From: Kitasatospora atroaurantiaca | GTDB taxonomy: Bacteria > Actinomycetota > Actinomycetes > Streptomycetales > Streptomycetaceae | Assembly: GCF_007828955.1 (NCBI RefSeq) | Contig: NZ_VIVR01000001.1 | Span: 1,054,001-1,118,000, forward strand | Reading direction: 5' to 3' | DNA length: 64,000 nucleotides | In this document: positions 42,442 through 51,602 of the stretch, one piece after another | Numbering within the stretch: position 1 is the stretch's first letter | Layout: each line of letters begins with the position of its first letter | Notes under the pieces: generated by a model | Database searches by the model: none | What the model was told of the DNA's origin: nothing | Seen by the model: the letters and a program-made list of their open reading frames with translations, nothing else | Position numbers and translations under genes: made by a program

Positions 42442-43194
42442 ATGGAGCGTCACCTGATCTCCCGGATCGCCCACACCGACCACCCGATCGCGGCGCCGCT
42501 GTCCGACGAGTCCGTCGAGCGCCTGCTCGACCGGGCCACCCGGGGCGGGGCCGAGCGGATGCTCGACCTCGGGTGCGGCGAGGCGCCGTGGCTGCTGCGG
42601 GCGCTGGCCGCCCGGCCGAAGCTGCGGGCCGTCGGCGTGGACCTCGACGCCGAGGCCCTGACCCTGGCCCGGCGCAGCGCCGACGCGCTCGGCGTCGCCC
42701 GGCGGCTCGGACTGCACCATCAGGACGCGCGCGAGTTCAGCTCGGCGGAGCCGTTCGACGTGGTGCTCTGTGTCGGTGCCACGCACGCCTTCGGCGGGCT
42801 GCTGCCGACGCTGGCCGCCGTACGCGAGCACCTCGCGCCCGGCGGGGTGGCGGTGGTCGGCGACTGCTTCTGGGAGCGCGAGCCGAGCCGGGCGGCCCTG
42901 GACGAACTGGGCGGCATCGCGGCCGAGGAGTACGCCGACCTGCCGACCACCGTCGAGCGTGTCGTCGCCGAGGGCTGGACTCCCGTCCAGGGGCATGTCA
43001 GCTCGCTGCAGGAGTGGGACGACTACGAGTGGGCCTGGACCGGCTCCCTCGCCGAGTGGGCCCTCGACAACCCGGGCCACCCCGAGAGCGAGGAGGCCGC
43101 GACGGTGGCCGCCGAACACCGCCACGGCTGGCTCAGCGGCTACCGGGGCACGCTCGGCTTCGTCACCCTCCTGCTCCGCAGGACTGCGGCCTAG
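42442..43194 (+). CDS. SAM-dependent methyltransferase
   Basis: 250 aa from ATG at 42442. Class I methyltransferase motifs: MLDLGCGEAPWLLRALAA (motif I, residues 40-57), VGVDLDAEALTLARRSADAL (motif II), FDVVLCVGATHAFGGLL (motif III region) and LAPGGVAVVGDCFWEREP. SAM binding is clear; the acceptor is not. Probably in an operon with the HpnB-like gene 23 bp upstream, so a lipid or sugar acceptor is possible. Confidence 0.85.
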   Translation: MERHLISRIAHTDHPIAAPLSDESVERLLDRATRGGAERMLDLGCGEAPWLLRALAARPKLRAVGVDLDAEALTLARRSADALGVARRLGLHHQDAREFSSAEPFDVVLCVGATHAFGGLLPTLAAVREHLAPGGVAVVGDCFWEREPSRAALDELGGIAAEEYADLPTTVERVVAEGWTPVQGHVSSLQEWDDYEWAWTGSLAEWALDNPGHPESEEAATVAAEHRHGWLSGYRGTLGFVTLLLRRTAA

Positions 43195-43237
43195 GGCCAA
43201 CGTGGGCACGCGGTCGGCCATGCACTGGTGGTTGCCG

Positions 43238-44437
43238 TCAGCGCCGCAGTAGCCGCAGGGCGGCCGGCTTGCTGAACTCGTAGCGGCTCATCTGTTCGAG
43301 GTCGAGCAGCCAGCGGCGGCGGCCCGGGGGTTCGGCGAGGACCTTGCGGTAGATGTCCTCGAAGGCGGTCGTGACGCTGTCGAGCGAGAAGCGGCCGACC
43401 ACCCACTCCCGTCCCCAGCGGCCGAGTTCGGCCCGCCGGGCCGGGTCGTCCAGCAGCGAGCGGATCTGCTCGGCAAGCGCTGCCGGGGAGCGGGTGCCGT
43501 CGCCGAAGCCGTACATGCAGCGGGAGGCGTGCGGCTCCACCAGCGGGCCCGGTTCGTGGACGGCGGTGTAGCCGGCGGCGCCGTGCACGATCACCGGCTT
43601 GGCGAAGGCGAGGCCTCGCAGGGCCGAGCCGCCCATGCCGAGGACCACGTCGGCCGCCTGGTACGCGGGCCGCGGGTCGGCCAACTGCCCGGGTACGAGA
43701 ACCGCTTGGCGTCCGAGTCCGGCATTGGCGGCGGCCGCCAGGGCGCGCAGCCGCTCCTGGCTCGGGCCGGCTCCGACGATCGCGAGGCGCACCCGTGGGT
43801 CGGCCAGCTGCCGTACGGCCTCGATGGTGAGCTCGGCTCCGGCGTCCTTCTCCAGGTCGGGGACCAGCCGGGTGATGATCGCCAGCAGCAACTCGTCGTC
43901 CCGGATGCCGTGTTCGCGGCGGAACCCGGAGCCGTCGACGACGCCCGGCGCATCGGTCCCGGTGTTGACGGGCGGCTCGACCAGCCGGACGTCCCGGTGG
44001 CCGAAGGCCCGTCCGTCCCCCATCAGCGCGCCCAGGCCCAGCACCAGGGGCTGGTGCCGGGGCAGACCGCGCAGCATGCGGATGCCGTAGAAGGTGGTGA
44101 CCACCGGGATGCGGCCGTAACGACCCGGCCCGAAGTAGGAGTTGCGCGCTGCCCGGACCTCCCAGGCGTGCAGCAGCTGGGTGCCGTGCTCGGCGGCGAG
44201 CCGGTTGAGGCGCCGCCGGACCTCCCGGGCGGGGGTGTCGGGGCCGCCCGCGACCACCACGTCCAGGCCGTGGCCGGCCGCGACCTCCACCAGCGGGGCC
44301 GGGCCTGCCACGCCCTGCGCGAAGAGCACCGGCTCGTGCCCGCGGTCGCGCAGGGTACGGGCGATGTCCACCGCGTTGAGCTGTGCGCCGCCCAGGGCAA
44401 GGTTGTTCAGGTGCACGAGCACCCGGACGGATCTCAC
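43238..44437 (-). CDS. Glycosyltransferase family 4 (GT-B)
   Basis: 399 aa from a GTG at 44437, 4 bp after the ABC ATPase stop. N-terminal domain has HLNNLALGGAQLNAVDIART and LLHAWEVRAARNSYFGPGRY; C-terminal donor domain has LAIITRLVPDLEKDAGAELT and AADVVLGMGGSALRGLAFAK. The glycine-rich MGGSALRG replaces the more usual EX7E start. GT4 fold is clear, donor unknown. Last gene of the ABC-exporter operon, so it likely adds the glycan sugars exported by it. Confidence 0.82.
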   Translation of the reverse strand: MRSVRVLVHLNNLALGGAQLNAVDIARTLRDRGHEPVLFAQGVAGPAPLVEVAAGHGLDVVVAGGPDTPAREVRRRLNRLAAEHGTQLLHAWEVRAARNSYFGPGRYGRIPVVTTFYGIRMLRGLPRHQPLVLGLGALMGDGRAFGHRDVRLVEPPVNTGTDAPGVVDGSGFRREHGIRDDELLLAIITRLVPDLEKDAGAELTIEAVRQLADPRVRLAIVGAGPSQERLRALAAAANAGLGRQAVLVPGQLADPRPAYQAADVVLGMGGSALRGLAFAKPVIVHGAAGYTAVHEPGPLVEPHASRCMYGFGDGTRSPAALAEQIRSLLDDPARRAELGRWGREWVVGRFSLDSVTTAFEDIYRKVLAEPPGRRRWLLDLEQMSRYEFSKPAALRLLRR

Positions 44438-44441
44438 TGCC

Positions 44442-45635
44442 TCAGTCCTCCCACTGATGCGGCACGAAGACCGGCGCGGCCAGCACCACGGCCCGCGGTG
44501 GGGTGTCCAGCATCGGGCCGAACACGTCGAACTGGCCGACGGAGTGCCAGCTCATCAGCGTGCCGCCGTCCGTCCGCCCGATGCTGTAGACGCCGGCCCA
44601 CAGTGTGTACCGGCCGCGCGGCAGGGGCAGCCTCGGGATCACGCACGCCACTTGGTGGTCGTCACCGGTGAGCCGCAGCTCGTGGCTGATCTGGAAGATC
44701 GGGCTGGAGGTGCCCTCGCTCACGCCGAGGTGCAGGGTGGCGTCGCCCCGGTAGCCGCCGCCGAGGGTGAGTTCCACCGTCATCGGCTCGTCCGTGGTGA
44801 GGTTCTCCCGTTCCTCGCCCCGGACCTGGTACTTGAGCAGCTGAACCGGCTCGCCCACCCGCGCGCCGGCCTCGGACTGCGCCTCGATGCTGTCGCGGTA
44901 GCCGGCCATCGCCTCCTTGATGCCCGCGTCCACCCGCACCGAGCCCTGCTCCAGCCAGATGCCGCGGCGGCAGATCGACTCGACGGCGGGCAGGTCGTGC
45001 GAGACGAAGACGATGGTGGTGCCCTGCTCGGCCACCTCGCGCATCCGGTCCAGACAGCGCTGCTGGAACACCGCGTCGCCGACCGCGAGCACCTCGTCCA
45101 CCAGCAGGACGTGCGGCTCCAGGTAGGCGGCGACCGCGAAGCCCAGGCGCATCTGCATACCGGAGGAGTAGAACTTCACCTGCCGGTCGATCGCCCCGCC
45201 GAGCCGGGCGAACTCCACGATGTCGTCGAAGCGCGAGGCCACCTCACGGCGCTTGAGGCCGAGCAACGCACCGAAGAGGTAGATGTTCTCACGGCCCGTC
45301 AGATCCGGGTGGATGCCCGCACGGATCTCGATCAGCGCGCCGATCCGGCCGCGCACGTCGATCACCCCGCCGTACGGGTACATCACCCTGGTCAGCATCT
45401 TCAGCAGGGTGGACTTGCCGGAGCCGTTGGAGCCGATCAGGCCCACCGACTCGCCCGGCTCGATGTGCATGTTGATGTCCCGCAGCGCCCAGCGCCAGTC
45501 CTCGCCACGGCCGCCGCGCAGCCGGCGGGCCACCGACTCGACCTTGTCGCGCAGCAGCATGCGCTGCTGGTCGGCCTTGAAGCGCTTCCAGACCTGCTCG
45601 GTACGGATGGTGCCAAGAGGGTGGTCAGGCGACAT
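44442..45635 (-). CDS. ABC exporter ATPase, Wzt/TagH type with C-terminal substrate domain
   Basis: 397 aa. ABC motifs: Walker A GLIGSNGSGKSTLLKM (residues about 65-80), signature YSSGMQMRLGFA, Walker B PHVLLVDEVLAVGD and H-loop FVSHDLPAV. Residues about 245-397 form a beta-rich Wzt-like C-terminal domain (EPMTVELTLGGGYRGDATLH, YTLWAGVYSIGRTDGG), which in O-antigen exporters reads the glycan end. Overlaps the permease gene by 11 bp. The pair would export a completed lipid-linked polysaccharide. Confidence 0.92.
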   Translation of the reverse strand: MSPDHPLGTIRTEQVWKRFKADQQRMLLRDKVESVARRLRGGRGEDWRWALRDINMHIEPGESVGLIGSNGSGKSTLLKMLTRVMYPYGGVIDVRGRIGALIEIRAGIHPDLTGRENIYLFGALLGLKRREVASRFDDIVEFARLGGAIDRQVKFYSSGMQMRLGFAVAAYLEPHVLLVDEVLAVGDAVFQQRCLDRMREVAEQGTTIVFVSHDLPAVESICRRGIWLEQGSVRVDAGIKEAMAGYRDSIEAQSEAGARVGEPVQLLKYQVRGEERENLTTDEPMTVELTLGGGYRGDATLHLGVSEGTSSPIFQISHELRLTGDDHQVACVIPRLPLPRGRYTLWAGVYSIGRTDGGTLMSWHSVGQFDVFGPMLDTPPRAVVLAAPVFVPHQWED

Positions 45636-46521
45636 CGGCGATCCCCGTTTCCAGCTTCTTGAAGAACAGGTAGCCGCCGACCAGGAAGACCAGCGAGCTC
45701 ACCGCGGCGATCAGGGTCAGCCCGAGGTCGGGGGTGTCGCCGTAGAGCAGCGCCCTGCGGTAGCCCTCGATGACGGCGCCGAGCGGGTTGATCCCGACGT
45801 AGATCTCCTGCAGCCGGACCGGGATCTTCGCCAGCGGGTAGGCGACCGGGGTCGCGAACACTCCCATCTGGGTGATGATCGGCAGCAGGTGGCGCACGTC
45901 GCGCAGGTAGACCACGGCCACCGACATGATCAGCGCGACACCGTAGGTGAAGGCGAACTGGATCAGCAGCAGCGGCAGCGCCCACAGGAAGGTCGCCGCC
46001 GGGGCCGTCCAGAAGACCAGGAAGAGCAGGCCGAGCACGCCGATGCCGATCAGCATGTCCACGCTGGCGACCAGCATGGTGGCCAGCGGGAAGACCTCGC
46101 GAGGGCAGTAGACCTTGTTGAGCAGGCTGAGGTTGTTGGCCAGGCTCAGCGCGCCCTGGTTCATGGTGTTGCTGAAGAACTGCCAGACGATCAGGCCGAC
46201 GTACGCGAAGAGCGTGTACGGCGCGCCACCGGTCTCGATCTTCACCGCGCGGTGGAAGACCAGGGTGAAGATCGCGCAGAGCGCGAGCGGCGTGAGCACC
46301 GCCCAGGCGAAGCCCAGAACGGCCTGCTTGTACCGGGCCCGCAGGTCGCGCTCGGCGAGCGCGCGGACCAACTCCCTTGCCCCCCACAGCTCCCGGGCCA
46401 CCTGGGCAGGGCGGAGCCGCCGTTTGAAAACGAGCTCGGGTGGTGGTCCGTCCGGAACCTTCCGTCGCGCCTCGGTCTGGCTGTCGCGCTCGTCGATGAC
46501 CTGCGCGCGTTGTCCCCCCAC
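45625..46521 (-). CDS. ABC-2 permease, Wzm/TagG type
   Basis: 298 aa from a GTG at 46521 with GGAGAGGG 9 nt upstream (a GTG at 46614 would add 31 unlikely residues). N-terminal cytoplasmic region then ARELVRALAERDLRARYKQA, the gate-helix signature, and six membrane helices (AVLGFAWAVLTPLALCAIFT; LFAYVGLIVWQFFSNTM; LATMLVASVDMLIGIGVLGL; FVLLF-like region; MGVFATPVAYPLAKIP; LTLIAAVSSLVFLVGGYLFF). Partner of the ATPase downstream. It exports polysaccharide (teichoic acid or O-antigen-like). Confidence 0.92.
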   Translation of the reverse strand: MGGQRAQVIDERDSQTEARRKVPDGPPPELVFKRRLRPAQVARELWGARELVRALAERDLRARYKQAVLGFAWAVLTPLALCAIFTLVFHRAVKIETGGAPYTLFAYVGLIVWQFFSNTMNQGALSLANNLSLLNKVYCPREVFPLATMLVASVDMLIGIGVLGLLFLVFWTAPAATFLWALPLLLIQFAFTYGVALIMSVAVVYLRDVRHLLPIITQMGVFATPVAYPLAKIPVRLQEIYVGINPLGAVIEGYRRALLYGDTPDLGLTLIAAVSSLVFLVGGYLFFKKLETGIADVA

Positions 46522-46682
46522 GGAACCCCGCCCTCTCCGGTGCCGAGTTGAGTGTCGCCTCTTGGAGGCGTCGAACCTCGGCCGCTGCTCAGGCAGTTCG
46601 GCCGCGGCGTCCACTCTGGCACAGAGTGTGCACGAGGGGGGCTGGTTCGGTGAAGATGATCCTGCTCAGGAGGCGCGCGGGC

Positions 46683-47321
46683 TCAGCTCTGCTCGACCAG
46701 CCGGTCCAGTTCGGCCGGCATCTGCTCCACCCCGCCGGCCTTGCTCGGCGCGGTGCGGTAGCGGTCCTGCACCACGACCGTCGGCAGCTCGTCCACCCGG
46801 TAGCGGATGAGCAGCCCGGAGGCGTCCTGTGCCGCCCGCTGCACCTCCGCAGAGCGGTACGCCTCCCGGAAACCCGCGGCGTCGACCCCGTGCAGCTGCG
46901 CCCAGTCGGCGGCCCGGTCCTCGCTCGTGAGGTCGGCGTGCTGCTCCCGTACGGAGCGGAAGACCTCCGCCTGCAGCCGGTCGACCTGGCCGAGGCGCTC
47001 CAGCGTGTAGTAGAGCCGCGCGTGCCCGAGCTGCACCTGCTCGTCGGGGCTGCCGGCCCAGACCGCCGGGACCCGCCGCAGCACCACATCGCCGCGGTGA
47101 CGCTCGGCCCACCGCTCGAGCGGGAGCTCCAGCTGCTGGGAGTGGTAGCAGTCGTACGAGAAGAACTCGACGGCCTCGCGCTTCGCCGCCTCGCGGACGG
47201 GCCTGGGGTGGCCCAGGTGCATACCGTCGTGCGGGACGTCGGGGGCGGCGGCAGCGGCGGGGCTGGAGAGCAGGCCGCCGGCGAGGGCGAGCACGGCGGC
47301 GGTGCGCAGCAGAGACTTCAC
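46683..47321 (-). CDS. Secreted DsbA-like thioredoxin-fold protein with CxxS motif
   Basis: 212 aa from GTG 47321. Signal peptide: KSLLRTAAVLALAGGLLSSPAAAAA. Thioredoxin fold of the DsbA type: VEFFSYDCYHSQQLELPLER, with the active-site Cys58 in C-Y-H-S so that the second Cys is Ser61; VDELPTVVVQDRYRT contains the cis-Pro loop (LPT). The rest is helical insert. The CxxS arrangement cannot form the internal disulfide of DsbA but may act as an isomerase or reductase-like trap. Extracytoplasmic. Divergent from an NCS1 permease. Confidence 0.75.
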   Translation of the reverse strand: MKSLLRTAAVLALAGGLLSSPAAAAAPDVPHDGMHLGHPRPVREAAKREAVEFFSYDCYHSQQLELPLERWAERHRGDVVLRRVPAVWAGSPDEQVQLGHARLYYTLERLGQVDRLQAEVFRSVREQHADLTSEDRAADWAQLHGVDAAGFREAYRSAEVQRAAQDASGLLIRYRVDELPTVVVQDRYRTAPSKAGGVEQMPAELDRLVEQS

Positions 47322-47544
47322 GCCCGTAGCCTGCCAGTCACTCGGAGCCACCGGCCAGCGGCACCCGCGGCCCTCACCCGATCGGAGCAGTTCGCAGCCG
47401 TACGACCGTACAGGCGGGACCGGGCTGAGCCGCCCGGCTTGTTGTGGGATGCACCGTTGTGCGAGGTCCGCCGCACCGCGAATCATGGACAGCCTGGCGC
47501 GCCCTCCCCTGCGTCGTCGGGAAGACCACCAGAAAGACCACCGC

Positions 47545-48999
47545 ATGTCGCACTCCCCCACCGCCTCGCTGATCGAGCAACACGGCGTCGACACGATCCC
47601 CGAGGCAGAGCGGACGAGCACCCCGCGCGATGTCCTCAGCATCCTGGTCGGTTCCAACCTCGCCTTCGGCGTGGTGGTCTTCGGCTGGCTCCCGGTCTCG
47701 TTCGGGCTGTCGTTCTGGGCGAGCGTGACCTCGCTGGTCGTGGGCACCGCGCTCGGTATCGTGCTGACCGCGCCGCTGGCGCTGATCTCGCTGCGTACCG
47801 CGACCAACCTCTCCACCAGCAGCGGCGCGCACTTCGGCGTGCGGGGCCGGCTGATCGGCTCGGTGGTGGGCCTGCTGCTCTCCCTCGGGTACACGGCGCT
47901 GTCCCTCTGGGTCGGCGGCGACGTGGTGGTGGGCGCGCTGAACCGGATGCTCGGCCTGCCGGCGAACGGCGCCGCCTACGTGGTCACGTACAGCGTGCTG
48001 GCCGCGCTGAGCGCGACGGCCGCCGTGTTCGGCTACCGGCTGATGCTGCGGCTGGAGCGGGTGCTGATGTGGGCGATGTCCGGCCTGCTGCTGGCCGGGC
48101 TGTTCGCCTTCCTGCCGCACTTCGACGCCTCGACGCACGGCGACTACCTGCTGGGCGGCTTCTGGCCGACCTGGCTGCTCGCGGTGGTCTCGGCCGGGCT
48201 GAGCGGCCCGATCGCCTTCATCACCCTGCTCGGCGACTACACCCGGTACGTCTCCCCCACCCGGCACAGCTCCCGCAGGGTCCTCTGGTCCACCGCCGCC
48301 GGGCTCTTCCTGGGCCTGCTGATCCCCCAGCTGTTCGGCACCTTCACCGCCGTCGCCACCGGCGCGGGCAACGACTACGTGGGCAGTCTGCTGGCCGGTG
48401 CCCCGGCCTGGTTCCTCCTGCCGCTGCTGCTCAACGGGCTGCTGGGCAGTGCGGGCAACACCGGGCTGATGCTCTACAGCATGGGCCTGGACCTGGACGC
48501 GATCATGCCGCGCGCCACCCGCCGCCAGGCCACCTACGTGGTGGCGGCGATGGCGACGGTACTGGTCTTCCTGGGCCACTTCGTGTGGAGCGCCCAGGAC
48601 GCGGTGACCTCCTTCGTCCTGGTGCTGACCGCCATCGGGGCGCCCTGGGCGGTGATCACCCTGATCGGCTTCCGCCGCTGCCGGGGCGACTACGACCGCG
48701 AGTCCCTGCAGGTCCTCAACCAGCGCACCAAGGGCGGCATCTACTGGTACCGGGCGGGCTGGAACATCCCCGCCACGGTGGCCTGGATCGGCGGCAGCCT
48801 GGTCGGGCTCTGCTCGGTGGACACCCCGGTCTACCGGGGGCCGATGCTGCCGCTGACCGGCGGCATCGACGTCAGCTTCCTGCTCTCGGGGCTGGTCGCC
48901 GCGGTGCTGTACGTGCTCCTCTCCCGCTCCTCGCGGGGGCGGGCGGGCGGCACCGTTCCGGCCGCGGTCGACCAGCCCGTGGCGGCTCAGCCCGTCTGA
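47545..48999 (+). CDS. NCS1-family permease (purine/cytosine-type)
   Basis: 484 aa with twelve predicted membrane helices. VLSILVGSNLAFGVVVFGWL opens the first helix region as in cytosine permease/CodB-like proteins; LLLSLGYTALSLWVGGDVVV, AFITLLGDYTRYVSP and LLLNGLLGSAGNTGLMLYSM follow. NCS1 transporters carry nucleobases, hydantoins, thiamine precursors or related compounds by proton or sodium symport. No salvage enzyme gene is adjacent, so the substrate is open. The long polar C-terminus is probably cytoplasmic. Confidence 0.88.
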   Translation: MSHSPTASLIEQHGVDTIPEAERTSTPRDVLSILVGSNLAFGVVVFGWLPVSFGLSFWASVTSLVVGTALGIVLTAPLALISLRTATNLSTSSGAHFGVRGRLIGSVVGLLLSLGYTALSLWVGGDVVVGALNRMLGLPANGAAYVVTYSVLAALSATAAVFGYRLMLRLERVLMWAMSGLLLAGLFAFLPHFDASTHGDYLLGGFWPTWLLAVVSAGLSGPIAFITLLGDYTRYVSPTRHSSRRVLWSTAAGLFLGLLIPQLFGTFTAVATGAGNDYVGSLLAGAPAWFLLPLLLNGLLGSAGNTGLMLYSMGLDLDAIMPRATRRQATYVVAAMATVLVFLGHFVWSAQDAVTSFVLVLTAIGAPWAVITLIGFRRCRGDYDRESLQVLNQRTKGGIYWYRAGWNIPATVAWIGGSLVGLCSVDTPVYRGPMLPLTGGIDVSFLLSGLVAAVLYVLLSRSSRGRAGGTVPAAVDQPVAAQPV

Positions 49000-49009
49000 G
49001 GGGCTCCGC

Positions 49010-49150
49010 CAGTAGGTGCACCGATCAGGATCGGGTATCCCAGGGGCGCGGGGAGCTGCGCGAAGCGGGAGGCTGTAGGCCGTTGCCTTCCGGTCTCGCG
49101 CAGTTCTCCCCCAGCCTTCGGCCGGGAGGTGCCCCCACGCGCCCCTGTTG
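49010..49150. repeat. Palindromic intergenic repeat, copy upstream of SPFH stop
   Basis: Nested inverted repeats: GGCTCCGCCAGTAGGT (49001 region), GATCAGGATCGGGT, CAGGGGCGCGGGGAGCTGCG at 49041-49060 and the inverse CTCGCGCAGTTCTCCC near 49095 and GCGCCCCTG at 49139-49147, interrupted by AGCCTTCGGCCGGGAGGTGC. Nearly the same 130-bp unit recurs at 50193-50345 on the other side of the SPFH gene, in direct orientation. Confidence 0.8.
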
Positions 49151-49171
49151 TGGCTGGCCGGCTGCCTAGGC

Positions 49172-50044
49172 CTACTGCCGGAGGCCCTGGGGCGCGTGCT
49201 CGGGGCGCGGCGGGATGGCGGGCTGGGCCTGGGCGGGCAGCTCGGGGGTGACGGCCTCGGCCGTGGTGGCCGCGGCCTCCGGCTTGGGGCCGGCCTTGGG
49301 CGGCGTCGCCCCGTCGAAGAAGCGCAGCAGCTCGACCGGGAACGGCAGCACCAGGGTGGAGTTCTTCTCCGCCGCGACCTCGACCACGGTCTGCAGCAGG
49401 CGCAGCTGCATCGCGGACGGCGTGCCGTCCATCATCGCCGCCGCCTCGGAGAGCTTGGCGGCGGCCTGGAACTCGCCGTCCGCGGTGATGATCCGGGCCC
49501 GCCGCTCGCGGTCGGCCTCGGCCTGACGGGCCATCGAGCGCTTCATGGAGTCGGGCAGGGCCACGTCCTTGATCTCGACCCGGTCGATGTGCACGCCCCA
49601 GCCGAGGGCCGGGCTCTCCAGCATCAGCTCCAGGCCTCGGTGCAGGTTCTCCCGGCCGGAGAGCAGGTCGTCCAGCTCGCTCTTGCCGATGATCGAGCGC
49701 AGTGAGGTCTGGGCGACCTGGGACATCGCGAAGGTGTAGTTCTGCACGTCGACGGTGGCCAGGACGGGGTCCACCACCCGGAAGTAGACCACCGCGTCGA
49801 CCCGGACGGAGACGTTGTCCCGGGTGATGCCCTCCTGGGCGGGCACCGGCATGGTGATGACCTGCACGTTGACCTTGCGCATCCGGTCCACCACCGGGAT
49901 GAGCAGGGTGGGCCCGGGGCCCTTGACGGCGCCGCGCACCCGGCCGAGCCGGAAGACCACCCCGCGCTCGTACTGCTGCACCACCCGGACGCCGGTGACC
50001 AGCCAGAGCAGTCCCAGCCCCACGATGACCGCAAGAATTGCCAC
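49172..50044 (-). CDS. SPFH/band-7 (slipin-like) membrane protein
   Basis: 290 aa from a GTG at 50044. N-terminal membrane anchor (VAILAVIVGLGLLWLVTGVR), then the band-7/SPFH domain (VVQQYERGVVFRLGRVRGAV, GPTLLIPVVDRMRKVNVQVI, NVSVRVDAVVYFRVVDP, VAQTSLRSIIGKSELDDLLS) and coiled-coil to about 230; then a Pro/Ala tail. Slipins scaffold membrane microdomains and often pair with an NfeD protein. No nfeD gene is adjacent. Both ends are flanked by copies of the palindromic repeat (49010 and 50193). Confidence 0.9.
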   Translation of the reverse strand: MAILAVIVGLGLLWLVTGVRVVQQYERGVVFRLGRVRGAVKGPGPTLLIPVVDRMRKVNVQVITMPVPAQEGITRDNVSVRVDAVVYFRVVDPVLATVDVQNYTFAMSQVAQTSLRSIIGKSELDDLLSGRENLHRGLELMLESPALGWGVHIDRVEIKDVALPDSMKRSMARQAEADRERRARIITADGEFQAAAKLSEAAAMMDGTPSAMQLRLLQTVVEVAAEKNSTLVLPFPVELLRFFDGATPPKAGPKPEAAATTAEAVTPELPAQAQPAIPPRPEHAPQGLRQ

Positions 50045-50192
50045 GTCGTTCGACCTTCCCCGTGGCGGCGCGCCCGGGCCGGGTCCTTGGTGGCCCTGTC
50101 GCGCGGGTGCGAGCCGCGCAGGCAAGTATGCGCGCGGGGGCCGTCGACCGACAGTCCCGCAACGGCTCTTGATGGCCCGTTAACGCCGGGCT

Positions 50193-50345
50193 GGCCGATC
50201 AGGATCGGGTAACCACAAGGGGCGCGGGGAACTGCGCGAAACGGTAGGGCACAGGTCGTCGCCTTCCGATCTCGCGCAGTTCTCCCCAGCCTTCGGCCGG
50301 GAGGTGCCCCCACGCGCCCCTGGGAGACCCGATCCTGGTCGGTTG
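50193..50345. repeat. Palindromic intergenic repeat, copy beyond the SPFH start
   Basis: Outer arms GATCAGGATCGGGT (50198) and ACCCGATCCTGGTC (50327-50340) are inverse, with inner arms AAGGGGCGCGGGGAACTGCG (50217) and the inverse CTCGCGCAGTTCTCCC near 50271 and GCGCCCCTG at 50314-50322. The same 27-nt insert CCAGCCTTCGGCCGGGAGGT occurs as in the 49010 copy. 318 bp separate the SPFH gene from the next glycosyltransferase; beyond this repeat no gene is evident. Confidence 0.8.
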
Positions 50346-50362
50346 CCCACCCGCTGGAGCGC

Positions 50363-51442
50363 TTAACGCCGCGCGACCCGCCGGAGTAGCTGCTGCCAGG
50401 CGTCGGCGACCACGGTGAGGTCGAACCGCCCCAGCGCGTGCTCACGGGCGGCGGCGCCGAGGGCGGCGCGGTCGCCCGCCAGGACCTTGCCGAGCGCCTC
50501 GGCCAGCGCGGCGCCGTCCCCGCGCGGGACCAGGGCTCCGGTGACCCCGTCCTGGACGACGTCACGCACCCAGCCGACGTCGGTGGCGACCGCGGGCAGC
50601 CCGGCGAGCGCCGCCTCGATCAGGACCCCGGGCACGCCCTCGCTGTCGCTGCTGAGCAGCAACGCGTCGGCGGCGCGGTAGAGCGGTGCGGGGTCGGCGA
50701 GTTGGCCGAGGAAGTGGGCCCGCCCCGTGGTGTCGGCGTACGTGTCGCGCAGTGGGCCGTCGCCGGCCACCGCGAGCCGGACCTCGGGGAGGCGGCCGAG
50801 TGCGTCGAGGGCGAGGTCGAGCCGCTTCTCGGTGGCGAGCGCGCCCACCCAGGCGACCAGCGGGCCGTCGTCCGGGAGCCCCAGCTGCGCCCTGGCCGCC
50901 CGGCGTTCGGCCTCGCCGGCGGCGGGCGGGAAGCGGTCGGCGGCACGGCCGTTGGGGATGGTAAGGACACGGTCGGTGGGCAGCCGGAAGCGTTCGATCA
51001 GCACCTGCCGGGCGCCGTCGGAGATCGCGGAGACGGCGGCGGCGCGGTGCAGGAAGGCGCCGACCCGCAGGCGCCGGGCCGTGCTCGCCGTCCAGTGCCG
51101 GGGGTCGCCGATGTTGACGTACACGAAGGGCGTTCCGCTGCCGAACAGGCCGATCGCGCAGGCCTGGAGGGTGCTGGAGCCGTGCGCGACGACCACGTCG
51201 GCCTGCCGGGCGGCGGCACGCAGCGCTCGCAGGGTGGTGGGGTGGTGGCGGGACGGGCCGAGGACCGGAGTGTCGTGCGGGGCGGGGGCGTCGGGGTGGG
51301 GCTGGAGGGAGCGCAGTTCGGAGGACTGCCCCCGGCGGCGCAGCTCGGCGTGCAGGTCCCGGGCGAGGTTCTGGGCGCCTCTGCGCCGGGGATCGGTGAT
51401 CAGATGGAGCACGCGGGGCTGAGCTGACGAGGCGTCGGGCAT
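50363..51442 (-). CDS. Glycosyltransferase family 4 (GT-B)
   Basis: 359 aa from an ATG at 51442. Starts RVLHLITDPRRRGAQNLARD, typical of WbnK-like GT4 enzymes; VVVAHGSSTLQACAIGLFG and RFRLPTDRVLTIPNGRAADR in the acceptor half; LVAWVGALATEKRLDLALDA and LLLSSDSEGVPGVLIEAALA with EX7E (E-GVPGVLI-E) in the donor half. It is divergent from another GT4 gene across 160 bp. Probably adds a sugar in the same surface-glycan pathway; donor and acceptor unknown. Confidence 0.87.
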   Translation of the reverse strand: MPDASSAQPRVLHLITDPRRRGAQNLARDLHAELRRRGQSSELRSLQPHPDAPAPHDTPVLGPSRHHPTTLRALRAAARQADVVVAHGSSTLQACAIGLFGSGTPFVYVNIGDPRHWTASTARRLRVGAFLHRAAAVSAISDGARQVLIERFRLPTDRVLTIPNGRAADRFPPAAGEAERRAARAQLGLPDDGPLVAWVGALATEKRLDLALDALGRLPEVRLAVAGDGPLRDTYADTTGRAHFLGQLADPAPLYRAADALLLSSDSEGVPGVLIEAALAGLPAVATDVGWVRDVVQDGVTGALVPRGDGAALAEALGKVLAGDRAALGAAAREHALGRFDLTVVADAWQQLLRRVARR

Positions 51443-51602
51443 GCCCCGACCCTGGCACACGGCCGCGCCGGCGCGCAGCCGGTTCGCTCCTATACCAGCG
51501 AATCCCTGGCGGACACCCCTTCCGGCCTGGGATGCTGATCCGCAGTCAGGGCGCCCGGCGGTGGGGAGATCCGTCTGGCGGGAGATCCGGGGGGTTGCTG
51601 CG

